A stretch of DNA of 64,000 nt, from NCBI RefSeq assembly GCF_022808175.1, contig NZ_JALGBX010000025.1, positions 86,998-150,997 of the forward strand. Direction: 5' to 3'. This DNA comes from Streptomyces sp. AP-93. Its GTDB lineage: Bacteria > Actinomycetota > Actinomycetes > Streptomycetales > Streptomycetaceae. The notes below the pieces were generated by a model, which was not told where the DNA came from, did no database searches, and saw nothing but the letters and a program-made list of their open reading frames with translations. Position numbers and translations under genes: made by a program. The first letter of the stretch is position 1, and each line of letters starts with the position of its first letter. Below are positions 1-8,416 of this stretch, piece by piece.

Positions 1-149
1 CCCGCGAACTCCTCGGGCGAGACGCCCGCCTGCTCGGCGGCCTCGCGGACGCCCGGGTCCGACGGGTCGAGCTCCGGGCGGACCAGGGCCACGTAGACCG
101 TGTCCGTGCCGATGAAGAGGGCGGGGCCACCCGTCTCGATGTCGCTCAC
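1..149 (-). CDS. Hypothetical protein, 5' end only (runs off the window)
   Basis: This is the first 49 residues of an unidentified protein whose 3' end lies outside the window. The GTG start shares four bases (GTGA) with the stop of the UbiD-type gene upstream, so the two are probably translationally coupled and co-transcribed. The visible part, beginning MSDIETGGPALFIGTDTVYV, has no motif I recognise and no signal peptide. Coupling suggests, but does not prove, a role linked to menaquinone synthesis. Confidence 0.6.
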   Translation of the reverse strand, partial: MSDIETGGPALFIGTDTVYVALVRPELDPSDPGVREAAEQAGVSPEEFA

Positions 150-1603
150 AATCCGTATTCCTTCCAGCGGCTGTCCACGAGGGCCGCGGTCGCGGGGTCG
201 GACTCGACCATGTCAGGCCAGCCGCCGTCGCGGGTGTAACCCTCCGTCGGCAGCTTCTTCGTGGCGTCGATCCCCGCCTTGCCTCCCCAGAACTGCTGGT
301 AGGAGGCGTGGTCCAGGTGGTCCACCGGGCCCTCCACGACGGTGAGGTCGCGGGCGTAGTCCGTATTGCCGAGCGCCCGCCAGGAGACCTCGTGGAGGTC
401 GTGGACGTCGCAGTCCTTGTCGACCACGATGATCAGCTTGGTCAGCGACATCATGTGCGCGCCCCAGATGGCGTGCATGACCTTCTGCGCGTGCTTCGGG
501 TACTTCTTGTCGATCGAGACGATCGCGCAGTTGTGGAAGCCGCCCGACTCGGGGAGGTGGTAGTCCACGATGTCCGGGACGATGATCTTGAGGAGCGGGA
601 GGAAGAAGCGCTCCGTCGCACGACCCAGCGGGCCGTCCTCCGTCGGCGGCCGGCCGACCACGATCGACTGGATCAGCGGACGCTTGCGCATCGTCACGCA
701 GTCGATCGTCAGCGCCGGGAACGGCTCCTGCGGGGTGTAGAAGCCGGTGTGGTCGCCGAACGGGCCCTCCGGGAGCGTCTCCCCGGGCTCCAGCCAGCCC
801 TCGATGACCACCTCGGCGTTGGCCGGGACCTGGAGCGGGACCGTCTTGCAGTCCACCATCTCGATCCGCTTGCCCGCCACGAACCCGGCGAAGAGGTACT
901 CGTCGATGTCGCCCGGCAGCGGCGCGGTCGACGCGTACGTCACGGCCGGCGGGCAGCCGAACGCGATCGCGACCGGCAGCCGCTCACCGCGCGCCGCGGC
1001 CACCGCGTAGTGGTTGCGGCTGTCCTTGTGGATCTGCCAGTGCATGCCGATGGTGCGCTTGTCGTGGCGCTGGAGGCGGTACAGGCCGAGGTTGCGCACG
1101 CCCGTCTCCGGGTGCTTCGTGTGCGTGAGCCCGAGGTTGAAGAAGGACCCGCCGTCCTTGGGCCAGGTGAAGAGGGCCGGCAGCTGGTCCAGGTCCACGT
1201 CGTCGCCGGTGAGGACGACCTCCTGGACGGGCGCGGAATCGCCCTTCACCTTCTTCGGCGGCACGTGCACCATCGACCCGAGCTTGCCGAAGGCCTCGCG
1301 GACGCCGATGAAGCCCTGCGGCAGCTCCGGCTTGAGGAGGCCGCCGATCTTCTCGCTGATCTCGGCGTACGACTTCAGCCCGAGGGCCTTCAGCAGTCGC
1401 CGGTCGGTCCCGAAGACGTTCATGGCCAGCGGCATCGCCGAGCCCTTGACGTTCTCGAAGAGCAGCGCGGGTCCACCCGCCTTGTTCACTCTGTCGACGA
1501 TCTCCCCGACCTCTAGGTACGGGTCCACTTCGGCCTTGATGCGCTTGAGGTCGCCCTCCCGCTCAAGGGCCCTGAGCAGCGAGCGGAGATCGTCGTAAGC
1601 CAT
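146..1603 (-). CDS. mqnL: UbiD-family decarboxylase, menaquinone (futalosine pathway) type
   Basis: The 485-residue protein has the length and layout of UbiD decarboxylases, which use prenylated FMN to remove a carboxyl group from an aromatic ring. Streptomyces makes menaquinone by the futalosine route. There the UbiD homologue MqnL is thought to decarboxylate the prenylated dihydroxynaphthoate in the cytoplasm with a UbiX-type flavin prenyltransferase. The ATG at 1603 gives the family N-terminus MAYDDLRSLLRALE; the open frame continues upstream only as antisense to the next gene. Family-like stretches include ENVKGS, GPFGDHTGFY and a C-terminal WPDMVESDP. It overlaps the next minus-strand gene by 4 bp. 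The UbiD assignment is firm; the mqnL label rests on the host type. Confidence 0.85.
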   Translation of the reverse strand: MAYDDLRSLLRALEREGDLKRIKAEVDPYLEVGEIVDRVNKAGGPALLFENVKGSAMPLAMNVFGTDRRLLKALGLKSYAEISEKIGGLLKPELPQGFIGVREAFGKLGSMVHVPPKKVKGDSAPVQEVVLTGDDVDLDQLPALFTWPKDGGSFFNLGLTHTKHPETGVRNLGLYRLQRHDKRTIGMHWQIHKDSRNHYAVAAARGERLPVAIAFGCPPAVTYASTAPLPGDIDEYLFAGFVAGKRIEMVDCKTVPLQVPANAEVVIEGWLEPGETLPEGPFGDHTGFYTPQEPFPALTIDCVTMRKRPLIQSIVVGRPPTEDGPLGRATERFFLPLLKIIVPDIVDYHLPESGGFHNCAIVSIDKKYPKHAQKVMHAIWGAHMMSLTKLIIVVDKDCDVHDLHEVSWRALGNTDYARDLTVVEGPVDHLDHASYQQFWGGKAGIDATKKLPTEGYTRDGGWPDMVESDPATAALVDSRWKEYGL

Positions 1604-1720
1604 GACGGCAATTGTGGCATCCCCGCCCAGAGCCCGAACCGCGGCGGGGCCTCTACCCTGGAAGAGTCCACGGCGGGCCTGCCCGGTCCGCACCGTTCTT
1701 CTGGGGGTCGGTCCCACACC

Positions 1721-2050
1721 GTGCTGCGCTATCTGCCGTTCTTGCTGATCATCGCGCTGACCATCTACACCTTCATCGACTGCCTGAACACCCCGGAAGA
1801 AGAGGTCAAGCACCTTCCGAAGGTCGTCTGGGTCCTGATCATCCTGCTCTTCTCGATCATCGGTCCGGTGGTGTGGCTCTTCGCGGGCAAGAAGCGGGTG
1901 CCCGGCGGCGGCGGTGGCCGGTCGCGCCCGGGCCGTCGCACGTGGGTGGCGCCCGACGACAACCCGGAGTTCCTGAAGTCCCTGCGCGAGGAGCGGGACG
2001 AGAAGGACGAGCGGGACGAGCGGGACGAGAAGGACACGGACAAGGAGTAG
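1721..2050 (+). CDS. Small membrane protein with PLD-nuclease N-terminal (PLDc_N) domain
   Basis: The 109-residue protein starts with GTG. Residues 1-60 carry two hydrophobic helices separated by a short acidic loop (NTPEEEVKHLP), followed by WLFAGKK. This is the PLDc_N arrangement, found at the N-terminus of some cardiolipin synthases and as stand-alone membrane proteins. After a Gly/Arg-rich linker, the tail is a highly charged repeat of ERDEKD-like units ending DTDKE. No catalytic HKD motif is present, so it is not a phospholipase by itself. It is divergent from the UbiD gene (117-bp gap). Function unknown. Confidence 0.75.
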   Translation: MLRYLPFLLIIALTIYTFIDCLNTPEEEVKHLPKVVWVLIILLFSIIGPVVWLFAGKKRVPGGGGGRSRPGRRTWVAPDDNPEFLKSLREERDEKDERDERDEKDTDKE

Positions 2051-2090
2051 GGCTGGGGCTCGGGCCGGGGGCTCGGGCCCGGACCGGGGC

Positions 2091-3002
2091 CTACGGGGCT
2101 GCGGCGCCGCCCCGCGCCGCCGCCCGCTGCGCCGCCTGCGCGAAGGCCCGTACGGCGCCGGTGTCCTCGCCCGCACGCCAGACCAGCCCGTACCCGACCG
2201 GCTCGGCGTCGGCCACCGGAACGTGGGTGACGCCGGGGCGGGCGTGGTAGGCCGCCGCGTGCGCCGAGGTCAGCAGGGCGCCCCGGCCCGCCGCGACCAG
2301 CATCAGCGCCTCCTGCAGGTTCGTCACCTCCGGGCCGCGCCGGATCGGCCGCCCGCCCGGGGTGCGCGCCGGGGCCTGGTGCTCGCGCAGGTGGGCGGGC
2401 AGGTCCCCGGCGACGGCCAGCAGCGCGACCCCCGCCAGCTCCTCCAGCGTCACGGAGTCCCGCGCGGCCAGCGGATGCCCGGCGGCCACGGCCAGCGCCC
2501 GCGCCTCGGTGAACAGCGCCGGCCCCTCCCCCAGATCGGGTTCGCGCACCGGGAACTCGGCGAAGGCCACGTCGAAGGCCCCGCCGCGCAGTTGCCCGTA
2601 CGGGTCGGAGAGCGGCACCTCGCACACCTCGACGGTGATGCCGGGGTGCGTGGTGCGCAGGGCCTGCGCGGTGCGCAGGACGAGTTCGCCCGCGGGCGGG
2701 GTGGTGAAGCCGACGTGCAGCACCCCGTCCGCCGCCCGGGCCGTCGCCGCTGCCCGGTCCAGGGCGGCGGCGATGCCGCGGTGGTGGGGTTCCAGGTCGG
2801 CGCGGAGCTGGGCGCCGAGCGCGGTGAGGGCGACGCTGCGGCTGGTGCGCAGGAAGAGCCGGGCGCCGACGCGCCGTTCCAGGCGCTGCACGAGCTGGCT
2901 GACGCGGGCCCGGGAGAGCAGCATGCGCTCGGCGGTGCGGCCGAAGTGCAGCTCCTCGGCCAGGATCAGGAAGCAGTCGAGCTCATCGCGATCGGTAAGC
3001 AT
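2091..3002 (-). CDS. LysR-family transcriptional regulator
   Basis: The 303-residue protein has an N-terminal winged helix-turn-helix (residues about 1-60; LILAEELHFGRTAERMLLSRARVSQLVQRLE) followed by a LysR substrate-binding domain that starts near LHVGFTTPPAGELVL. LysR proteins act as tetramers and often control the divergent neighbour, here the MFS exporter that starts 113 bp away. The inducer cannot be told from the sequence. It converges on the PLDc_N gene. Confidence 0.88.
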   Translation of the reverse strand: MLTDRDELDCFLILAEELHFGRTAERMLLSRARVSQLVQRLERRVGARLFLRTSRSVALTALGAQLRADLEPHHRGIAAALDRAAATARAADGVLHVGFTTPPAGELVLRTAQALRTTHPGITVEVCEVPLSDPYGQLRGGAFDVAFAEFPVREPDLGEGPALFTEARALAVAAGHPLAARDSVTLEELAGVALLAVAGDLPAHLREHQAPARTPGGRPIRRGPEVTNLQEALMLVAAGRGALLTSAHAAAYHARPGVTHVPVADAEPVGYGLVWRAGEDTGAVRAFAQAAQRAAARGGAAAP

Positions 3003-3115
3003 GGCTGAACGAACGTTGAGATCTTCGCCGTTGTTCCCCTACGGGCGGCGGGCGAGAGTGGTTGAGCCGGCAACTTCCCGCTCTTTCCCTTCCCTCGATT
3101 CTGCGAGGTCTCTCC

Positions 3116-4618
3116 ATGGGTTCCGTCGATTCCGTCGATTCCGTCGATTCCATCCATTCCGTCGGTTCCATCCGCGGACGCCGGCTCGGCGTCCTGCTCG
3201 TCCTGTGCGGCGCCATCTTCCTCGAAGGCATCGACGTCGCGATGCTGAACGTGGCCCTGCCGTCGATCCGCGCCGACCTCGGCCTGGAAACCGGCACGCT
3301 CCAGTGGGTGATGAGCGCCTACGTGCTCGGCTACGGCGGCTTCATGCTGCTCGGCGGCCGCGCGGCCGACCTCTTCGGCCGCCGCCGGATGTTCATCGGC
3401 TGGCTGACGGTCTTCCTGCTCTTCTCCGGGCTCGGCGGGCTCGCCACCGAGGGCTGGCAGCTGATCGCCGCCCGCTTCGTGACCGGGGTCGCCGCCGCCT
3501 TCATGACCCCGGCGGGGCTCTCCATCATCACCACCGGCTTCGACGAGGGGCCCCAGCGGGAGAAGGCGCTGCTCGTGTACTCGGGCACGGCCGCCGCCGG
3601 GTTCTCCGTCGGGCTGGTCGCGGGCGGGCTGCTCGCCTCGGTGGGCTGGCGCTGGGTGTTCTTCGCTCCCGTGGCGCTGGCCGCGCTGATCCTGGCGGGC
3701 GCGCTGGTCTTCGTACCGAAGGAGGCGCCGGCCGGGCGCCGGGAGCGGGGCCGGATCGACGTGTGGGGCGGGCTGCTCGTGACCGCGGGCGTCGTGCTGC
3801 TCGTCCTCGGTGTGGAGGAGCTCGCGGCGCTGCCCGCGGTGGCGGGGCTGGCGCTGCTCGCGGCGTTCGCCCTCGTCGAGCGGCGCACGGCCGAGCCCCT
3901 GGTCCGGCTCGGGATCCTGCGCTCGCCCGGGCTGCTGCGCGCCAACGCGGCGGCGCTGCTGTTCTCGGCCGCGTTCTTCGGCTTCCAGTTCCTGGTGGTG
4001 CTCTACCTCCAGGAGGTGCGCGGCTGGTCCACCCTGCAGACCAGCCTCGCGATGCTGGTGATCGGGATCGACGCGGTCCTCTCGCCGACCCTGGTGCCGA
4101 AGCTGGTGGCGCGGTACGGGAACGGCCGGCTGATCTTCGGCGGCCTGCTGCTGGCGGCGCTGGCGTACGGGCTGTTCCTGCCGCTGGGCGCCGACTGGTC
4201 CTACCTGCTGATGCTGCCGAGCCTGATCCTGCTCGGCCTGGCCTTCGCCCTGGTCTACGGGCCGCTGACCATCGTCGCCACCGAGGGGATCGCGGAGGAG
4301 GAGCAGGGCCTGGCGGGCGGTCTCCTCTACACGGCGTTCCAGTTCGGCGCCGCGCTCGGGCTGGCCGGTGTCACGGGGGTGGCGGCCGGCGCCGCCGAGC
4401 CCCTGGACGGGTACCGGGCGGCGCTGCTCGTCCCCTTCGCGGCCGCACTGGTGGCCGCGACCGTCAGCCTGCCGGGGCTCCGGCGGGGCTCACAGCGCCC
4501 AGGGCAGGGGGCGGCTGCCCTCGGTGCCGGGGACGGAGACGAGGCCGTCGGCGCGCATGGCGACGAACACCTCGGTGTCCGCCAGGGCGTGGACGTGCCG
4601 CAGGACGTCCGGGGGTAG
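3116..4618 (+). CDS. MFS drug/proton antiporter (EmrB/QacA-like)
   Basis: The 500-residue protein has about 12-14 hydrophobic segments and the MFS loop motif GGRAADLFGRRRMF between helices 2 and 3. It fits a multidrug or antibiotic exporter of the inner membrane. I chose the ATG at 3116 because a GAGG-like site precedes it; the frame extends to a TTG at 3062. The first 20 residues are a degenerate Ser-Val-Asp repeat encoded by six copies of a 9-bp unit. The last ~43 residues (Gly/Ala/Asp-rich) are antisense to the convergent cupin gene and do not look like MFS sequence, so the natural end may be near 4490. It is divergent from, and probably regulated by, the LysR gene. Confidence 0.85.
   Translation: MGSVDSVDSVDSIHSVGSIRGRRLGVLLVLCGAIFLEGIDVAMLNVALPSIRADLGLETGTLQWVMSAYVLGYGGFMLLGGRAADLFGRRRMFIGWLTVFLLFSGLGGLATEGWQLIAARFVTGVAAAFMTPAGLSIITTGFDEGPQREKALLVYSGTAAAGFSVGLVAGGLLASVGWRWVFFAPVALAALILAGALVFVPKEAPAGRRERGRIDVWGGLLVTAGVVLLVLGVEELAALPAVAGLALLAAFALVERRTAEPLVRLGILRSPGLLRANAAALLFSAAFFGFQFLVVLYLQEVRGWSTLQTSLAMLVIGIDAVLSPTLVPKLVARYGNGRLIFGGLLLAALAYGLFLPLGADWSYLLMLPSLILLGLAFALVYGPLTIVATEGIAEEEQGLAGGLLYTAFQFGAALGLAGVTGVAAGAAEPLDGYRAALLVPFAAALVAATVSLPGLRRGSQRPGQGAAALGAGDGDEAVGAHGDEHLGVRQGVDVPQDVRG
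3121..3174 (+). repeat. Six tandem 9-bp units inside the MFS gene start
   Basis: The unit TTCCGTCGA occurs three times exactly (3121-3147), followed by three variants (TTCCATCCA, TTCCGTCGG, TTCCATCCG). It is in frame and encodes Ser-Val-Asp-like triplets before the first membrane helix. Copy number could vary by slippage without breaking the frame. Confidence 0.85.
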
Positions 4619-4897
4619 CACCACGGCTTCGCCCGCGGCGACCTTCTCGGTTCGGCCGCCGCAGGTGACGTCCAGGGCGCCGACGGTGACCGTCCAGACC
4701 TGCTCGCGGCTGACGGAGTGCTCGGGACCGGTGATTCCGGCGGGGATGGCGGCGTGCCAGGTGCTCAGCTCGGCGCTGCCCCGGCTGGGGGAGGCGAAGC
4801 CGGTCATGGTCGCGTTCGGGGTGGTGATGACGTGGTCGGGGGACGGGGTGATGACGCGCAAGGCGGGTCCTTCGCTTCTCGGGCCCTCGACGGGCAT
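4490..4897 (-). CDS. Cupin-domain protein
   Basis: The 135-residue protein has a single small beta-barrel: an N-terminal strand region, then PAGITGPEHSVSREQVWTV and VAAGEAVVLPPDVLRHVHA, which resemble the two cupin motifs (Gly-rich turns with His/Glu metal-ligand positions). It could be a small-molecule sensor or isomerase. The ATG at 4897 lies beside the palindrome shared with the divergent MarR gene; a TTG at 4906 would fall inside the palindrome and is less likely. The 3' end overlaps the MFS reading frame by 129 bp. Confidence 0.8.
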   Translation of the reverse strand: MPVEGPRSEGPALRVITPSPDHVITTPNATMTGFASPSRGSAELSTWHAAIPAGITGPEHSVSREQVWTVTVGALDVTCGGRTEKVAAGEAVVLPPDVLRHVHALADTEVFVAMRADGLVSVPGTEGSRPLPWAL

Positions 4898-4943
4898 GTG
4901 AGTCAAGCTGCTTTACTCATTCGAGTAAAGCAGCTTGACTCAC
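4898..4943. promoter_or_regulatory. Perfect palindrome in the cupin/MarR divergent promoter (probable MarR operator)
   Basis: Two perfectly complementary 21-nt arms (4898-4918 and 4923-4943) are separated by ATTC. The centre reads TTTACTCattcGAGTAAA, the size and symmetry expected of a MarR-family operator. It begins next to the cupin ATG and ends 18 bp before the MarR start, so a bound dimer could block both promoters. Confidence 0.75.
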
Positions 4944-4961
4944 CTGTGTCACCATGTTTCG

Positions 4962-5435
4962 GTGACCAACCACCAAAGCGAAGAAGGCGTCGAGCTGGCC
5001 TTCCTGCTCGGCCTCGGCTTCCAGCTCCTGCTCGGCGAGTTCACCCGCCGCCTCGAAGAGGCCGGGTACGCCGACGGCCTGCGCCCCCTGCACGGCATGG
5101 CCTTCCAGGCCCTGGGCGCCTCCGGCGCCACCGCGACCGAGCTCGCCGAGCGGCTCGGGGTCACCAAGCAGGCCGCCGGGCAGCTCGTCGACGACCTGGA
5201 GCGGCGCGGGTACCTACGGCGCGAGCCGCACCCCGAGGGCGGCCGGCGCAAGCTGGTGGTCCTGACGGAGGCCGCGACCGCCCACCTGGGGGCCGCCGGA
5301 CGGGTGCTGCACGAGCTGGAGGCCGAGCTCGGCCGCGGCAGCGTCGACCTCGGCGCCCTGCGCACCGAACTGGGCCGCCTGGTCCGCACCCTGAACGGCG
5401 ACGGCCCCCTCCCGCCGCTGCGCCCCTCCTGGTGA
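4962..5435 (+). CDS. MarR-family transcriptional regulator
   Basis: The 157-residue protein has the MarR winged helix-turn-helix: ATATELAERLGVTKQAAGQLVDDLERRGYLRREPHPEGGRRK, with a wing rich in Arg and Gly, between N- and C-terminal dimerisation helices. I chose the GTG at 4962 because it begins just after the shared palindrome; the frame is open to a TTG at 4935 that lies inside it. It likely represses itself and the divergent cupin gene. The ligand is unknown. Confidence 0.85.
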   Translation: MTNHQSEEGVELAFLLGLGFQLLLGEFTRRLEEAGYADGLRPLHGMAFQALGASGATATELAERLGVTKQAAGQLVDDLERRGYLRREPHPEGGRRKLVVLTEAATAHLGAAGRVLHELEAELGRGSVDLGALRTELGRLVRTLNGDGPLPPLRPSW

Positions 5436-5464
5436 CGGGGCGGCGCCGGACCAGAAACGCCGAA

Positions 5465-5496
5465 GGGGCCGGGCGGCCTTTCGGCTGCCCGGCCCC
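5465..5496. terminator. Bidirectional hairpin between marR and ccsB
   Basis: The arms GGGGCCGGGC and GCCCGGCCCC flank GGCCTTTCGGCT in the gap between two converging genes. Confidence 0.7.
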
Positions 5497-5530
5497 TCCT
5501 GCGTTCCGTCCGACTGTTCCGTCCGACTGG

Positions 5531-6625
5531 CTAGACGCCCGCGTACGAGTGCTTGCCGCTCAGCAGGATGTTCACGCCGTAGTAGTTCCAGATCCAGCAG
5601 GCGAACGCGAAGAGCGCGAGGTACGCGGCCTTGCGGCCCTTCCAGCCGGCCGTGGCACGGGCGTGCAGGTAGCAGGCGTACGCCACCCAGGTCACGAAGG
5701 ACCAGACCTCCTTGGGGTCCCAGCCCCAGTAGCGGCCCCACGCGTCGCCGGCCCAGATCGCGCCCGCGATGATCGTGAAGGTCCACAGCGGGAAGACGGC
5801 CGCGTTGATGCGGTACGAGAACTTGTCGAGCGAGGCCGCCGACGGGAAGCGCTCCATGACCGAGGTGGCGAACTTGCCCGGCTTCCCGCCCCGCACGAGC
5901 TTCGCCTCGTAGGAGTCGCGGAAGAGGTACATGACCGCGCCGGCCGCGCCGATGTAGAAGACCGCGCCGCAGATGATCGCGGTGGAGACGTGGATCAGCA
6001 GCCAGTACGACTTCAGGGCGGGGACCAGCTGGTCGCTGTCCGTGTAGAGCACCGTGGTGGCGATGCCCAGGTCGAGCAGGACCGTGGTGACCAGGAACAG
6101 GCCGAGCCAGCGGACGTTCTTCTTCAGCGCGAGGAGCAGCAGGTACGTGCCGACGGCCACCGTGGAGAAGGTGATCGAGAACTCGTACATGTTGCCCCAG
6201 GGGGCCCGCTCCACCGACATCGCGCGGGCGACGACCCCGCCCGCCGCGAGCAGGAAGCCGAGGGCGGTCAGCGAGACCGCGATGCGCCCGTACAGGTCGC
6301 CCTGGACGGTGCCGCCGGCCGCGCCGGGGCCGTCCGGGACGTCACGGGTGCCGGCGGCGCTGCGCGTGACCACCTGGGGCTTGTCGAGGACGGCGGCGGC
6401 GGCCTTGCCCCGCACCTGGACGGCGGGGGCTGCCGCCTTGGCCGCCGCGGACGACGCCCCGGAGCTGGTGAGCGCGGCGGCCGTACGGGCCACCTTGCTG
6501 CGGCTGCCGAAGATCCACTCGGCGATGTGGGCGAAGAAGGCGAGGGTGTAGACCGCCATGGACGCGTAGATCAGGTTGTTGCTGAGGTGAGCCAGACTCT
6601 CGTTGGCTGCGGCCGCGAGCTGCAT
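5531..6625 (-). CDS. ccsB: Cytochrome c biogenesis protein CcsB (ResC-like haem exporter/lyase subunit)
   Basis: The 364-residue membrane protein is the CcsA/ResC half of the System II cytochrome c synthetase, which carries haem outwards and joins it to the CXXCH motif of apocytochromes with ResB. It shows the Trp-rich haem-handling motif WGRYWGWDPKEVW and conserved His residues in LIHVSTA. About eight helices are visible. A hydrophilic Ala-rich insert of about 80 residues follows the first helix. Its ATG overlaps the resB stop by one base (TGATG), so translation is coupled. It is the last gene of the resA-ccdA-resB-ccsB block. Confidence 0.93.
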   Translation of the reverse strand: MQLAAAANESLAHLSNNLIYASMAVYTLAFFAHIAEWIFGSRSKVARTAAALTSSGASSAAAKAAAPAVQVRGKAAAAVLDKPQVVTRSAAGTRDVPDGPGAAGGTVQGDLYGRIAVSLTALGFLLAAGGVVARAMSVERAPWGNMYEFSITFSTVAVGTYLLLLALKKNVRWLGLFLVTTVLLDLGIATTVLYTDSDQLVPALKSYWLLIHVSTAIICGAVFYIGAAGAVMYLFRDSYEAKLVRGGKPGKFATSVMERFPSAASLDKFSYRINAAVFPLWTFTIIAGAIWAGDAWGRYWGWDPKEVWSFVTWVAYACYLHARATAGWKGRKAAYLALFAFACWIWNYYGVNILLSGKHSYAGV

Positions 6626-8403
6626 CACGCGCGCTCCCCTTCGACTTCTTCGGCAGGTTCTGCGGGTTCGGATTCGGGTTCGGTGTCGGCGGCAGGCGGC
6701 GCAGGCGGCGCGGGCGCCGCGCTCGGCGCCTGCTCGTGGAGCGCGCCGGCCAGGGCCGCCAGCTCCTCCGGGAGCCTGGCGGACTCGCTGCGGCCGAGGC
6801 CCGCCATCTCGACGACGGTCACGCCGTCCTCGCCGCGGACCGCACGCACCCAGATCCGGCGGCGCTGGATGAACAGGGAGCCCGCCAGTCCCGCGATGGC
6901 GGCGACGGCGCCCGCGAGGGCGAGGCCGCTGCCGGGCTGGTGGGTGACGGAGAAGGTCGCCCAGCGCTCGATGCCCTCGAACTTCACGGTGCCCTGGCCA
7001 CCGGGCAGTTCCATGCTCTCGCCGGGCACCATCCGCTTCGCGAGCGGCTTGCCGTCCGTGTCCTTGTACTGCTCCATCTTGGAGGTGTCCAGCTGGTACA
7101 CGTTCTGCGGCAGGCCCGAGTCCACCCCGAGGCTGCCGTGCCACGCGTTCAGCGCGAGCGCGGGATTGTCCAGCTCCGGGAACTGGGAGAACATCGTGCC
7201 CGCCCCGGCACCCGCGAAGGTCGGCACGAACATCGCGGCGAAGCCGAGCTGTGTCGTCTTGCCGTCCTTGTTCTTGTAGCCGTCGGTGACCTTGATGGCG
7301 CCGGTGGAGGTGAGGTTGCCGTCCTGCGGCAGCATCGGCACGGCGTCCTTGTAGACCACCTTGCCGGTGGAGTCGGTCACCGAGATCACCGGCGCGTAGC
7401 CGTGGCCGAGCAGGTAGACCTTGGAGCCGTCCACCTCCAGCGGCTTGTTGACCTGGATCTCGCGCTTCTCCGGCGTGCCGTGCGCCCCGTTGCTGAAGGT
7501 GACGTACGCCTTGAAGTCGCGCGGGGTGCCCTTCTGCGGGCCGGTGCGCTCGAAGCTCGCGTCGAACTTGTCCAGGGTGAAGGAGAAGGGCGGCAGGTCG
7601 TCGGAGTCGAAGAGGCCGCCGGCCTTGAAGTCGTCGTACTGGGTGAGCGTGTTCGAGAAGCCCTTGCCGCGCAGGACGAGCTTGCCACCCTCGGACTTGA
7701 AGTACTGGCCCCAGGCGAAGGCGATCAGCATGACGATCAGCGCCACGTGGAAGACCAGGTTCCCGGCCTCGCGCAGGTAGCCCTTCTCGGCGGAGACCGA
7801 TCCCGACCCCGATCCCGCACCTGCCTCCGTACGGAAGCGGCGGCGGCCGAGCAGGCCGCGCGCGGTGGAGAGCACCTCGTCCGGGGAGCTGTCCGTGCGC
7901 CAGGTCGTGTACGCGGGCATCCGGTCGAGCCGCCTGGGCGCGACCGGCGGCCGGCCGGTGAGCTGGCCGACGAACCGCCAGGAGCGCGGCAGGATGCAGC
8001 CGATCAGCGAGATGAACAGCAGCAGGTAGATCGCGGAGAACCACACCGAGCTGTAGACGTCGAAGAGCTGGAGCTTCTCGGCGACGCCCACCCAGGAGGC
8101 GTGCTCCTTCTTCCAGGCGGCGACCTTCATCAGGTCGACCTGGTTCTGCGGGACCAGCGAGCCGGGGATGGACGCCAGGGACAGCATGAAGAGCAGGATC
8201 AGCGCCACCCGCATGGAGGTGAGCTGCGCCCAGAACCAGCGGGCCCAGGCGAGCACCCCGATGCCCACGGGGCCGCCGGGGGCGTCCTCCAGCGGGGCGG
8301 TGGACAGCTGCGCGCCGGCGGCCGCCTCGGCGGTGGCTTCGGCGGCAGCGGCGGCGGCGGGGTCGTGCGGCGCCTCGGTGGACGCCTTGTCGGTCGTACT
8401 CAT
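6625..8403 (-). CDS. resB: Cytochrome c biogenesis protein ResB (Ccs1)
   Basis: The 592-residue ResB-family protein has an acidic/Ala-rich cytoplasmic N-terminus, then the family start WARWFWAQLTSMRVALILLFMLSLASIPGSLVPQ. Two more helices, a large extracytoplasmic domain and a final helix near LALAGAVAAIAGLAGSLF follow. ResB presents haem and apocytochrome to CcsB. The C-terminal tail is Pro/Ala/Glu-rich. The gene starts 13 bp after ccdA and is coupled to ccsB. Confidence 0.93.
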   Translation of the reverse strand: MSTTDKASTEAPHDPAAAAAAEATAEAAAGAQLSTAPLEDAPGGPVGIGVLAWARWFWAQLTSMRVALILLFMLSLASIPGSLVPQNQVDLMKVAAWKKEHASWVGVAEKLQLFDVYSSVWFSAIYLLLFISLIGCILPRSWRFVGQLTGRPPVAPRRLDRMPAYTTWRTDSSPDEVLSTARGLLGRRRFRTEAGAGSGSGSVSAEKGYLREAGNLVFHVALIVMLIAFAWGQYFKSEGGKLVLRGKGFSNTLTQYDDFKAGGLFDSDDLPPFSFTLDKFDASFERTGPQKGTPRDFKAYVTFSNGAHGTPEKREIQVNKPLEVDGSKVYLLGHGYAPVISVTDSTGKVVYKDAVPMLPQDGNLTSTGAIKVTDGYKNKDGKTTQLGFAAMFVPTFAGAGAGTMFSQFPELDNPALALNAWHGSLGVDSGLPQNVYQLDTSKMEQYKDTDGKPLAKRMVPGESMELPGGQGTVKFEGIERWATFSVTHQPGSGLALAGAVAAIAGLAGSLFIQRRRIWVRAVRGEDGVTVVEMAGLGRSESARLPEELAALAGALHEQAPSAAPAPPAPPAADTEPESEPAEPAEEVEGERA

Positions 8404-8416
8404 GTCCGTGTAGTCC

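Noticed and set aside
4718..7279. 853-codon plus-strand open frame opposite ccsB/resB
   Set aside because: It has Arg/Pro-rich shadow composition and lies over clearly coding minus-strand genes with strong motifs.
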